In this document: positions 36,541 to 47,600 of the stretch, piece after piece | Numbering within the stretch: position 1 is the first letter of the stretch | Layout: every line of letters starts with the position of its first letter | From: Tribonema minus | Lineage: Eukaryota > Sar > Xanthophyceae > Tribonematales > Tribonemataceae | DNA: 64,000 nt | Direction of reading: 5' to 3' | NCBI GenBank assembly: GCA_017506865.1 | Contig: JAFCMP010000335.1 | Span: 124,001-188,000 of the forward strand | Notes under the pieces: generated by a model | Database searches by the model: none | What the model saw: only the letters and a program-made list of their open reading frames with translations | What the model was told of the DNA's origin: nothing | Program-made: the position numbers and the translations under genes

Positions 36541-38490
36541 GTAAGCAATTGCGATGAGCTTATGCCGACATTTTCTCAGTGTGCCGTTCAGCATGCACAT
36601 CGATGTGCATGAACGTTGGCAGCAACCATGTGTGAAGCACGTGCAATAGAGATCCGGCCTTGACCACTGAGGACGCTTCTTGTCAATGTGTAATGCGCAC
36701 TCCAGGTTGGCAGTTTGGCACTGCCTGTGGTGGTGAGCGCTGGGCGATGGCAGGTCGTGGAGTAAGCAATCCTAATAGCAACCTTAGGGCTTGGATGTGC
36801 TTGCGAGTATTTGAGTTGTTGCACATGCTGTTTTGTGGTCCGCTCTGATGCTTCACCATACACAATTAAGGGAATGTATGCACACGAGAGCTTTGAAGTC
36901 TGACTTTGCTGTAAACTGAACATCCTTTTGAACACAAGGCTCATGGAGTACGTCCCTTCTGCAGTCGCTGGGGAAATGTCATGCGTCGTTTGCAGAAAAC
37001 TCACTGAGCCTGCTTGCTGTGTGCTTGCGACAGGGGGCGGTGTTCAAAATAACGGCGGCTGCTGCGGCGCGGCCGATGCAACATCAAAAAAAGTTTATAC
37101 TTCTATACTTGTTTTTAAAAAGTAGCGTGTTTGCAGACACAGGGTATAACACAGACATACCAGCAGCCATGTTTCAGCTCATCTACATTGCTTTGAAGGC
37201 AGCAGTACGGGCGAGTGAGACGCATGCATCAGATAATTGCGGACCTTTTGCTGCCTATGCAAGGCACCCATCATGAGCAGTGCACCATTGCACCACCAAT
37301 AAAGCACATCAAGCATCAACAGTGCGACAAACATGTAGGAGACAAACATCAAAAGTGTTGTCTTGCACAGTGGAGAGTCGAGTATTAAATTTTGTTGATT
37401 CAATTAAGTAGTCACTACAACCAGTGCCACGCGCTGCCATATGCAACTGACACAGCTGCAGGCGCGCTGCATGAGCTAAGGTGCTCACACTGCTTTGGTC
37501 GCACACATGGCGGACATGGAGCAGCTGCAGTATGCCAATGCGTCTCACAATTCTCAAAATCTCAGCATAACTTGTTGAATCTGCGCTCGCTCATCACAGC
37601 CAGATAGCAGTCGAAGCTGCGCCTGTGTATGCGCTCTGCGCGGCGGCACACCTGCTGCTGCGCTGCCTGTCAGTGCGCGTCATCGGCACGGCCCTTCGCG
37701 CTTGCGAACCGAGCATCTTGCGCCACGCCTGCCACTGCAAAGGCGCTGCTGCTGATCAGGCCACCTCGCTTGCTGTCACCGCCAGAACGTTCGCCCTAAG
37801 CCGCCTCCAGTGGCCCGCATGCTTTGACCCGCAGTGCGCTGGTGCGCCAGACCGCCGCCGGCACCCCATGCTTGCAGCACGCACCACTGCTGCCGCCGTA
37901 AGGTGATGTGAGCTTCGGCGCTAAGTGCGCTGCGCTGCTTGCCTTCCTTGCCAATCACACGCGCTGCTGGTATACGCGCAGTGTGCCGCATGTATACCGA
38001 TGTCAATGCAGGTGTGCCGCATGTATACCGCCGTCAGTGCAGGTGCCGCCATTGACGTTGCACGCAGCACACATGCCGCGCGCAATGCTCGCTGCCCACG
38101 CGCCTGTACGCACCCTTTTCAATGCTGAACATGTGGCTGTTCTGCTGCTGCTGTCGTGCATGCACCCATCATATGCTGCGCTAACCAGCTGTCTGAAACG
38201 CAAGGACAATAGGCAACAACCCTAATGAGCAATGTCGATGGGTGTGTTGAGTGACAATGTGCGCCACATCACATGCATTGCCGTGCTCACAAAAAGTCAA
38301 CTTTATGGCGTGGTCAGAATGGACTGAATGCATGCAGGTGCACAGCAAGCCCTTCTTCGAAGGTGACGATTGGCACACACGAAAAACGAGAAACTGGTAC
38401 GGCTGCCAGCTGAGGGCGCCACATGTGCATAATGCACATGAGTGCACAAGGGAAGAAACTGTTCTTTGGCAAAGCTTCCTTGCTTGCAGT
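36541..38490. other. Region without an assigned gene
   Basis: One GC-rich open stretch (37,600-37,906, plus) and a candidate exon at 36,706-36,760 are seen, but neither has a recognisable domain. At 37,985-38,045 a 34-base unit around gtgccgcatgtataccg is duplicated. Confidence 0.3.
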
Positions 38491-38597
38491 TATGTAGGCT
38501 TCAAAGTTTGGTATCTTCCTCTGATGGCATCAAGAAACACAAGTGGTTCAAAGTCGAATATCTTCCTCTGATGGCACGATACACAAGTGCCACATGT

Positions 38598-38851
38598 ACG
38601 CTCGGCTCTGTCGGCAGCGCTCCACATGGCATACTCTGGCCGTGTCATGACACACGTGGCAGAATCCAGGGGGGGGGGGCACATGGAGGAGGACATAGGG
38701 GAGGATCCCGAGATGCCATTTGGCGGCGGCGGCGTTTGAGTGGTTGTCGTTACGACACTTTCAGACTGTCATACGACATGTAAATTCCTTACAGCTAGAT
38801 GCCAATCATCTGGGCTTTTTCGCGCCCTGAGCGAGAAATAATAAAAAGTAC
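38598..38851 (+). mobile_element. Retrotransposon 3' end, copy 4 (plus strand)
   Basis: It matches the last about 250 bases of copies 1 and 2 in inverted orientation: the final codons (AALHMAYSGRVMTH), a G-run, the 3' untranslated region and the tail aataataaaaagtac. Confidence 0.85.
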
Positions 38852-38856
38852 AACTG

Positions 38857-39033
38857 GGGGGGCACATGGAGGAGGACGTAGGGGAGGACCCCGAGATGCC
38901 ATTTGGCGGCGGCGGCGTTTGAGTGGTTGTCGTTGCGACACTTTCAGACTGTCATACGACATGTAGATTCCTTACAGCTAGATGCCAATCATCTGGGCTT
39001 TTTCGCGCCCTGAGCGAGAATTAATAAAAAGTA
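38857..39033 (+). mobile_element. Retrotransposon 3' end, copy 5 (plus strand)
   Basis: About 175 bases repeat the 3' untranslated region and tail of copy 4 directly after it, again ending in aattaataaaaagtac followed by aactgg. The two tails form a tandem pair. Confidence 0.85.
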
Positions 39034-39544
39034 CAACTGGCTGTGAACGAAGTACACGAGTGATGTGGGCGGGCAGTTGGTCAGAATTGATACATTGCGC
39101 GCCACAAGCGACCTATGCAACGCATTGCACGGCACAAGCGACCTATGCAACGCCTAGCCTAGCTTTCATGATCCCCACATCAAGAGTCGAGCAGGTTCCC
39201 TGCCTTTTCTATACACCAGCATCATTAGTTTCAAGCAAATTAGCATCGCGCACTCACCTTTCCTTGCCAGTATGAAGCCACATGATGTTTCCAAGCGCCA
39301 TTATGCTGCACTTGCAAGGTTCTGCAGCATATTTTCATCCATCATGGTCAAAATCTTCCCTTTCGTCAGCTACGAAGCCCGTTCAATCTCAGCTCCACCG
39401 ACCTGCAAGCAGCAGAAAAGCAACATGCATCAGACAGCGGCTGCTGCCCGAAGCAGACAGAGTATCTCGAGGGCACAAGCATCAGCAACGCATGAATATG
39501 TACAAGAGGCCAAGACGTCCGTGTTGGCTGTTTGAATGTGTCGA

Positions 39545-39945
39545 GGCAGGCTGCACAAGCACTTTCGGCGCTTCAGGCGGTAGGAGACGTGCTGCTGCAA
39601 GTTTGACTGGCTGCACTGCGTTGCCCGACCGTGAGCACACCGCTACAGCGTGCAAGAGGCAGCATGACAGTTGGCGCAACCAGCGTTTTGAGGGTACACG
39701 TGCATGGCGCCTCACCTGGAGCTGCAGCGAGTGGCAGCGCATCGATGCACGTTCCAAGCATGCTCCGTAGGCATCACGCCGTTCGCCCATCGCTCTGCTG
39801 GCGTGTTAGTGTCCTATTGCCACTAGGGGCGCTTTGCTTTGGGGCACAATGTGCCGCTTCGGGGTGCGGCAGCAGCGCAGTTCTCAGCTGAATGACGTGG
39901 CCTACCTGGCGCACGAGATATTTGGGCCAGGCTGGCCCAAATATG
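39545..39945 (+). mobile_element. Retrotransposon internal fragment, copy 3 (plus strand)
   Basis: About 400 bases are the inverted counterpart of 33,320-33,725 (copy 1), including the coding blocks RRAAASLTGCTALPDREHTA, FEGTRAWRLTWSCSEWQRID and QRSSQLNDVAYLAHEIFGPG. Both ends are truncated. Left of it the sequence is unrelated to copy 1. Confidence 0.85.
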
Positions 39946-40104
39946 GGGTGCGTGCATGCAGGGTGCCGCCCGGCGTCTTCCCGCACAGCTTGCAGCCTGC
40001 CGTCTGCTCCTCTACTCCGATGGCGCGTTTGACGGCCAGCTGCCAGGATAGGCCTATGTATACTTTTATTATATTCCACTTGTGGCTATACTATACATAT
40101 ACAT

Positions 40105-40845
40105 AGGTATACGTACTTTTTATTAATTCTCGCTCAGGGCGCGAAAAAGCCCAGATGATTGGCATCTAGCTGTAAGGAATCTACATGTCGTATGACAGTC
40201 TGAAAGTGTCGCAACGACAACCACTCAAACGCCGCCGCCGCCAAATGGCATCTCGGGGTCCTCCCCTACGTCCTCCTCCATGTGCCCCCCCCCCCTGGAT
40301 TCTGCCATGTGTGTCATGACACGGCCAGAGTACGCCATGTGGAGCGCTGCCGACAGTGCCGAGCGTAAGCGCGCCAGGGCGATGCCCTTGAGAGCTTTAG
40401 GGCGCGCTCCTCCGGGCACTGACATCCTGCTGGCATACTCCGTCGCCACAGCCTCCAGCAGCTTCCGCCCCTGCTCCCCGATGCTGCCAAATGACCCTAT
40501 TGCCAATGTGGCAAGTTTGTAGCAATTCTGATCATAATGACCAGAATAGTGGGTAGTCCTGGCGGCCTCTTGGTCGCGGCAGCATCGCTCGGGGTCTGCT
40601 GCAGTCTTCGCCGCCCGCGACGCCACCTGTGCCTCGAAGCAGGTAACGTCCGCCATGAGCGGTAGGTGGCGTGTCGGGTCGTCGTAGCCGGTCACCGGGA
40701 AGGCGTCGGCAGGCAGCACGATGTCCATCCTGCGACTCCCCGGCGGCCCGGCGGACCCCAGAAACGGCGTGTAGTCCTCGTCCACCAGTCCCGTTTTGAG
40801 GTATTGCCGCAGGAGGCGCTGCGTGGCCCTCTTGACGCTATTGTG
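40105..40845 (-). mobile_element. Retrotransposon 5'-truncated copy 2 with intact partial frame and probable target-site duplication
   Basis: About 740 bases are nearly identical to copy 1. The post-reverse-transcriptase coding region is uninterrupted here (YLKTGLVDEDYTPFLGSAG to MAESRGGG). GTATACGTACTTT lies at the 3' end (40,108-40,120) and again right after the 5' truncation point (40,845-40,857). This is what a 13-bp target-site duplication of a 5'-truncated LINE insertion looks like. Part of the left copy could belong to the element's tail. Confidence 0.85.
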
Positions 40846-40999
40846 TATACGTACTTTATCCGTTTTCGGGCAGTGGTGACAGGTCCAGAGGCGTGCATGC
40901 ATTTACATTCTACACGGTCAAGTAACAAAGGGCTTGACAGTCCATGACTCTAAAGGCAACCCGCAAAACATGACTTAATGCAGTGCCACTTGCGTTGAT

Positions 41000-42125
41000 G
41001 TAAGAACAGTAAGCACCGTGCACGCACATTGGGTTCAATGCATGCTAATTTTGCATGTTCAGCAGTTGACACACCACTACAACGACGAGGGACATCTTCA
41101 TTGATAGAGGTGCACCTGCCACTCCGCAACAGGCGCAACAGCGTTATCTGCTCGTCCATCCACCTGTGCCATTGTATTGGTTCCAGAATGCCAGGCACAT
41201 GAAGGTAACGAGCTGCGGGCAGAGCTGAGAGCATATGCTATCCAAAAGGCAGAGGCCTGGCTGACACTTGTCAATTGCATCTTCATGCAACTCTGTTTCA
41301 CACATCGAGTGCATCATCAAGCAATTATGTTGCATACATCGAGATACGGATATACTACATACAGGTCAGAGCAGCAGCCCCCCTGATGATGCTCACCAAC
41401 CACTGGCATTGCACAGAGTCGCTGCAAGTGAACGCATGATGGCATAGCGTAGAAACCCAAAACGCAGTGGAGCCGCCTGGTGTGGCAAACCTTAAACGGT
41501 GCTGCCAGGTTGCTGCATCTATTTGAACAGGACGAGTGGCTAATCAACCAGGCAGACAAGCAGAACCAGGACAAATCTGAATTTTCCTCAAGATCAAATG
41601 CATGGTATTAAGCAATGAAGGTGTTCGGTCGTCTGGTGACCGAATGATGAGTCAATGGCGCACGGCCCGGAGACAGCACAACGGGACGCGTGCGTTATGA
41701 TACACAAGACCAATGCGCAATGAGTGATAAATGAGGTGCGGATCCGCAGGGGTGAAGCTGCTCACCCGCCCCAACAGCTACGGATATACAGTTACAGCGT
41801 AACAGCTCCTGCTGCCTTCTCCTCAAGGGAATCTCAGCGGGGAGACCGGTGTGCACAGTGCTCTTTCCGAGCACCCAACCACATGCAAATACGGGCCTAC
41901 CACAGCACCCCGGTCTATGGTATGGACCCCTGGGCTTCACCAGTGTGAACATGCAAAACTCGCTCCTCCCCCTCTCACACACCGTGGCGTTAAGTATTGG
42001 TAACAAGCAAAACGGTGGTGCGCTGCATGTGCCAGCGCATGCCGCCGCAGTCTCTGCGGCGGCCATCAAAAGGAAGGCACTGCTTCCCTCTGGCATCGTG
42101 ATACCTGCCTCCGCCTCAATCGCAG
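41000..42125. other. Region without an assigned gene between the retrotransposon cluster and the xylanase 3' end
   Basis: No exon or repeat with support was found. The stretch 42,137-42,211 that follows holds two long C tracts separated by about 40 bases with duplicated catcgtgaaacctgcctt-like sequence. Confidence 0.3.
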
Positions 42126-42405
42126 CTAGGTGTTGTCCCCCCCCCCCCCCCTGGTCATCGTGAAACCTGCCTTCATCGCAGGTGTTGTCGACCCCCCCCC
42201 CCCCCCCCCCCTCATGGTGAAAAAAAATCCAATGTTGAAAAAAAGACCCAGCACACCGCTTGTTGAGCCAGTGAATCAGAGCGTGAGGCCGCTGTGCTGG
42301 GGCCGCGGCTGGCGGCACTGAGCGCTGTTGCGACTTTTCCCTCTGCGAGGGCACGTGCAGGTGCCACCCGCTGCCTGCTCCGCAACGCCCCGTGCGGGCA
42401 GTCGC

Positions 42406-44624
42406 TTACTGAGGGGGCGGCGGCGCATATGGGTCGGCTGGGGGTGCATAGGGATCGGCCGGGGGCGCATAGGGGTCAGCTGGGGCCGCATAGGGGTCCG
42501 CTGGGGGCGCATAGGGGTCCGCAGGGGCGGCGTAGGGGTCGTAGGGGTCGCCTCCCGAGTTGGTGCCCTGAGGGAGCGGTGGTGGGATGGATAGCACGAG
42601 GGTCGTGAGAGACGAGACAGTGGCAGCAGCGTTGACGGTTCATGGTGCTCAGAGATGGGGCAACGTCAGAAGTGTACGAGGCGCGCGAGAGCTGTATGGT
42701 ACGCGGTATGGCCAGCCGCAGCAGCGTTGACGGTTCATGGTGCTCAGAGATGGGGGAATGTCAGAAGTATACTAGTCGTGCAAGAGCTGTCTGGTACGAG
42801 GCCAGGTGCACCCCATTGAGCTTTTGAATAAAGATGGTTGCATTGTGAACATCGTCAAGTACTGAAGTGCGAGAGGGATAATGACGTTGTTCATGCAAAG
42901 GGCGCAGTTGTCTGTCGGAGGCTGAAACTGCTGCGATGGTTGTCTTTGTTCGTGCCGACGACCACGGTAATCAAGTGCAGCAGCCATTGCAAGACTATGG
43001 CTCACTCTGGCATCAGTACACTTATACGGCATTACCGACTTATCGATAACTAACTCTACTGGACGTCTTGTTTTTAGTTTTGATCACAGCAACATAATTA
43101 GAGGTCACCCCTCCTTTCTTGTGCCGCAGTAAGGTACGTTCACCCCCCCCCGCGTTTTCACGCTGCAGTCGCTTCGCCGCACGGATGCAGCGGTAGCACT
43201 GCGGATCGGCGGCGCCAGCAGCAGTAATCAGCAGTGCCAGCTCAATGTCAAATGGGAAAGGCAAGGCCAGGCACCGCAATCGCTGTCATCACCGGCAGGA
43301 GAGCTGGGGTCGCGTCGCCTGGCCTTGACTTTCCCGTTTGACATTGTGCTGCCACTGCTGATGCTTGCTGCTGCCGCCGCCGATCCGCGATGCTTCCCGG
43401 CTGCTGCTAGCAGCAAAGTTGGAGCCTCAGAAACGCTGATCACGAGCAGCAATCAGCAGCGATAACTGCATAGCAGCTGTCTTGGCTTTGTCGGAGCCTG
43501 GCGGTGGCTTACAGGGGTTCCGTTCTGGCCTAAGCATGGCCAATTCCGTTGGTGACCCTGGAAAAGTCTGCGATTGTACAACTTTGGTGCATTTTATATA
43601 TTTAGCAAATGAGACAGGATCCGGGCGCTCCTTCTTCATAGCTTAGAGGTAGGGTTAGGGCTAGTGACGCACTGCAACCACCAAGCTCACCTGGGAGCCG
43701 CTCGTGGGAGGGGGGGGTACATAAGGTACATAGTCAGGGCGTGGCGGAGGCACCGGCATCACCTGTGTATCAAGCAGCAGCGCAAGCAGCAGCGGCAGGG
43801 CAATGTTCCCATTATTGTTGGATAAGCTGCGGGCCTACGTGACAGCAGAGGCAGGCGCGAGCTCTGCTTGCAACATGGTGTTCATTGCGGCATGAGCCAC
43901 TGGCAGCTGCGCTGCTGCTTGATGAAGGTGAACACAGTTGCCGCGCTGGTGCGCGCCGTGGCAGTGTGGCGCTGCAGCGTGTGTCGCTCCACCGCGTCTC
44001 TGATGCTCACTCTGGATCAAGTGATTGCACTTCAACGGATATATGATGTTGGGTTTGCTGAGCGCTTCATGTGTGGCATGTGCGCATCGTTTTGGCTTCC
44101 ATTTCGCAACCATGCAATTCAACCATGACAGTGTAGGCAGCAGCGATCACAGCAACAGCAGCAGCAGTGCTCAGCAACAAAGCAGCAGCGCTCACAGCAG
44201 CAGCAGTAGCAATCACGCAGCAGCAGCATTCATAGCAGCAGCAGCAGCAGCAGCACTCAGCAGCAGCAGCGCTCTCAGCAGCAGCAGCGTTACAGCAGCA
44301 GTGACAGCGCTCTCAGCAGCAGCAGCGTTACAGCAGCAGTGACAGCGCTCCATAAGCAGCAGCGCTCAACAGCGAAGCTGCGGCGCTCACCTTCTTGACC
44401 GGCACGGTGGGCTCGACGATCTTGGCGACGCGCGCTGTTGCCGCTGCTGGGGCACCCGCGGGGCACGTCCACTTGAGGTTTCCAGCCTGGAGGGGCAAGT
44501 CACTCAGCACCTTGAAGTTGGCGGTGCAGCCGCCCAGTGCCACCTGGTAGTCGCCCTTGAATAGGTTCATGAGCATGGTGCCGCCCGTTGCGGGGATGGC
44601 CTGCGTGTAGGTGCTCTTGAAGGT
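42406..44624 (-). CDS. Xylanase exons 12-14: C-terminal beta domain and repetitive Pro-rich tail
   Basis: Exon 44,624-44,391 (TFKSTYTQAIPATGG, LFKGDYQVALGG) matches the small C-terminal domain of plant-type GH10. Exon 43,762-43,691 is VMPVPPPRPDYVPYVPPPPT. Exon 42,567-42,406 holds about seven DPYAPPA or DPYAAPA repeats and ends PPPPQ. Such tails in algae are often cell-wall anchors or O-glycosylated spacers; that role here is inferred. Confidence 0.8.
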
Positions 44625-47600
44625 CTGGAGTAGCGAGGGGGGCGACAGCGGACATAGACAAGGGAAGATGAAGGGGGGGGGAGGGGGTAGGGGCGTTTGA
44701 CTGTGTTGAGGTTGCCCCTGCGGTGGCTGGTGTTCTCATCTTGTGGCACATGGAAGCTGGGGCAGTGCGGCCAGAGCATTGGCATACTGAACTGCGTCTG
44801 AAAGGTGATTGTCGCCTCAAATGTATTCGGCAACTCACGCTCTGCAGGAGTCCGTCGTCGCTCAGCTCTCGAGTTTATGATCAACTTACGCGCTGCAGGT
44901 TTAAAAGTAGGGGGCTATCGTGTGCATTCAACACAAGGTGATCACGACGACTCAGATATACTCGACGACTCACGCTCTGCAGGAGTCCGCGGTTGCCCGC
45001 AGGGTTGAACTACAGCAAAGATTAGACTAGAGGGCTATCATTTACATCTTTGGAAAAAGGCAATTATGTCAACTCAGATGCACTCGACGACTCACGCTCT
45101 GCAGGAGTCCGTCGTCGCCCAGCACGCGGTCGCCCGCAGGGTTGAACTGCAGTGTGTCGAGGCTGTCCAGGAGGCTCGTGTAGGGCCTTGCATCCTGGTC
45201 AAAGGCAACGGTCTCCTTAGCCCACCCCCACAGCGTGATGCCCATGTTCTTGGGGTGGGAGAAGCCTGCGAGATAGCCCATTTCGTAGCCGTCGGCGCGG
45301 AGGAGGACGTCCGGGTCGTTGATGTCAAACTCAGTGAACCTGGGGGGGGGGGGGGGGGGGGGGGGGGGCAGGTAGTGGTTAGTGACATGCGTGCGTAGCC
45401 TGTACATACTGGGCCAGTGAACGGTGGACATCAATCATCCAGCACCCAATGAGATGGATGAGGTGTTGAGAGCCTGACCACATATCCGTGAAACGAAAGG
45501 CTCGAGCTGCTTGGATTCATCCTCCAGTCACTTCACTTTCAGGAGAGGAGGAATGCAGACAGCAGCAGCTGTCGGTGCCACAGCTGCAGTAGCGATCGAC
45601 AGCGGACTTTAACTGATGATGGTCTTACTCCAGGCAGTTGCTATGGGAGTGCTGCCGTATGCAGGGGAATGTGAAGCTATGGTGAAGTTTGGGCCTAGCG
45701 GTCATTTGGCGTGCAGCAGCAAAGAAAGGTGTTGCAGGGTTAGGTTAGGGTTAGTAACCATAACCCTAACCCTAGGGTTGCAGCTCACATCAGATGCGGT
45801 GGCGCCAGGGCCAAACCCAGCCCAATCTGGCAGCTCTCGGTGGTCGACAATTGAGCACAGCATACTGTTCCACAAGCCAGTTAAACATGTGGTTGTCACT
45901 GTGTATCGTGTAGTACACGGTGATCTGGCTACCAACAGCAGTATGACGGTACAATGGCTGCCCTTGTCCGCATGGCGATGTGCACTGACGCATGCAATAT
46001 ATACAGAACAGATGCAAAACATGTTGACCAGTTGGTGCCTGGCGTGGGTCTGGTAAGTCCATCAATGCGCATGTGGAGGCCTTGTTCGCACACGAAGATG
46101 TGCACTGACTTGCCATACAGACTGATGCAATACATACGGTGACTCACCACCAGTCGGTGCCTGGCGTGGCTCTGGTGGACATGTCAATGCACATGTGCAG
46201 TATGTAGTGATCTGGCTACGACAGCAACGACAGCAGTACCAAGATATGACGGCAGCCATTTTTTACAGAATTGTTTGTGTATCGTGATATGCACTGACAC
46301 TTTGCAACATATACACATGCAAGACACGTTGACTCACCACCAGTCGGTGCCTGGCGTAGCTCTGGTAGATTCGTCAATGCGCATGTGCAGGTCGAAGCCG
46401 CACGTCCCCTTGGCAAGCCCCTGGTGCAGCTGGTTGCCGTACCCCGTGTTGCCGACGATGGGTTGAAGGCGCACCATGTTGCTTATGCCGTTTGGTGCGC
46501 CACAGAAGCTGGCTGCTCGTATGGAGACAAGTCAGGTACACGTGAGCAGATGTTGGGACACCATCTCAAAACTACCATCTATGTCATTTGGTGATGTTTA
46601 TCATGATGAATGTTGAACAAGCTCATGTGAGAATGATTCCAGTCCTTGGGCACATGAATTCCATGTCAGTGTGACGTTTGGTGCGCCACAGACGCTAGCT
46701 GCTCGGATGAAGATAAGTTAGCGTACACATGAGCACGAGGTTAAGCTCCACGCGGAGATGACTGCTCTTCAGTTAGCAGACTTGCACGCACTGAGATGGT
46801 GCGCATCTTGGAGCGTCACCGAGGCCAACCGCAGCAAAATCCAGGTATGAGGTGAAACGATAACGCTTGCGCAACATTTTGGACACAAGGGGGGATGCGG
46901 CAGTGCTTACATGTACAGTTTGTGAACAGAGCAATGAGCTGCGTGCGCTGTTCTTGCGACTGACCGGGACTTGATGCACGGTCAAGCTGAAGTTGTTCGC
47001 TGCACATATGTCTGCTACAAGTTCTCAACCTTGGACTTCTGATTACCTGTGCAGTAGTCGTTCTGGTAGAGCCCCTTGTTGCCGCTCCCTCGCAGCGTCA
47101 GCACATGCTTCGTCTGCGTGACAGTGCACGCACAATGAGGGTAGCATCAGGATGAGTACGCAGGCAGAATCTTGTTTATCAAGACAAGGCATTGTTATGA
47201 CGTCCCAGTCCCAAATTGAGATCACTGGGTGGATCACAAACATGGTACTCTGAAGTATACTGAATGAACGGGGATCTGAGATACACATCGCAGAGGAGTG
47301 CCGTTGGCAAGCACTCTAGCCAGGCAGGTGTCAACGCGGCGGAGCAAGAGCTAGTGACACAGTCGCTTGCGGCACGAGGCAATCGCTGGCGGCGTCATGA
47401 TGCAGACTGGCACATCAGGCCCGGCTATTCACGTTCATTGAAATGCTTGTGAATTCACGACTCCTGCAAGCGGTGTGCATCAGGGGCGATGGCTACAGCT
47501 AGCTGCAAACGTAGTTGTCTAGGGTTAGGGGTTGGCTGAGCAGCAGTGCTCACCGCAGCCCAGGCCCACGCCCACCTTGATTATTCATGTTCAATGCTTG

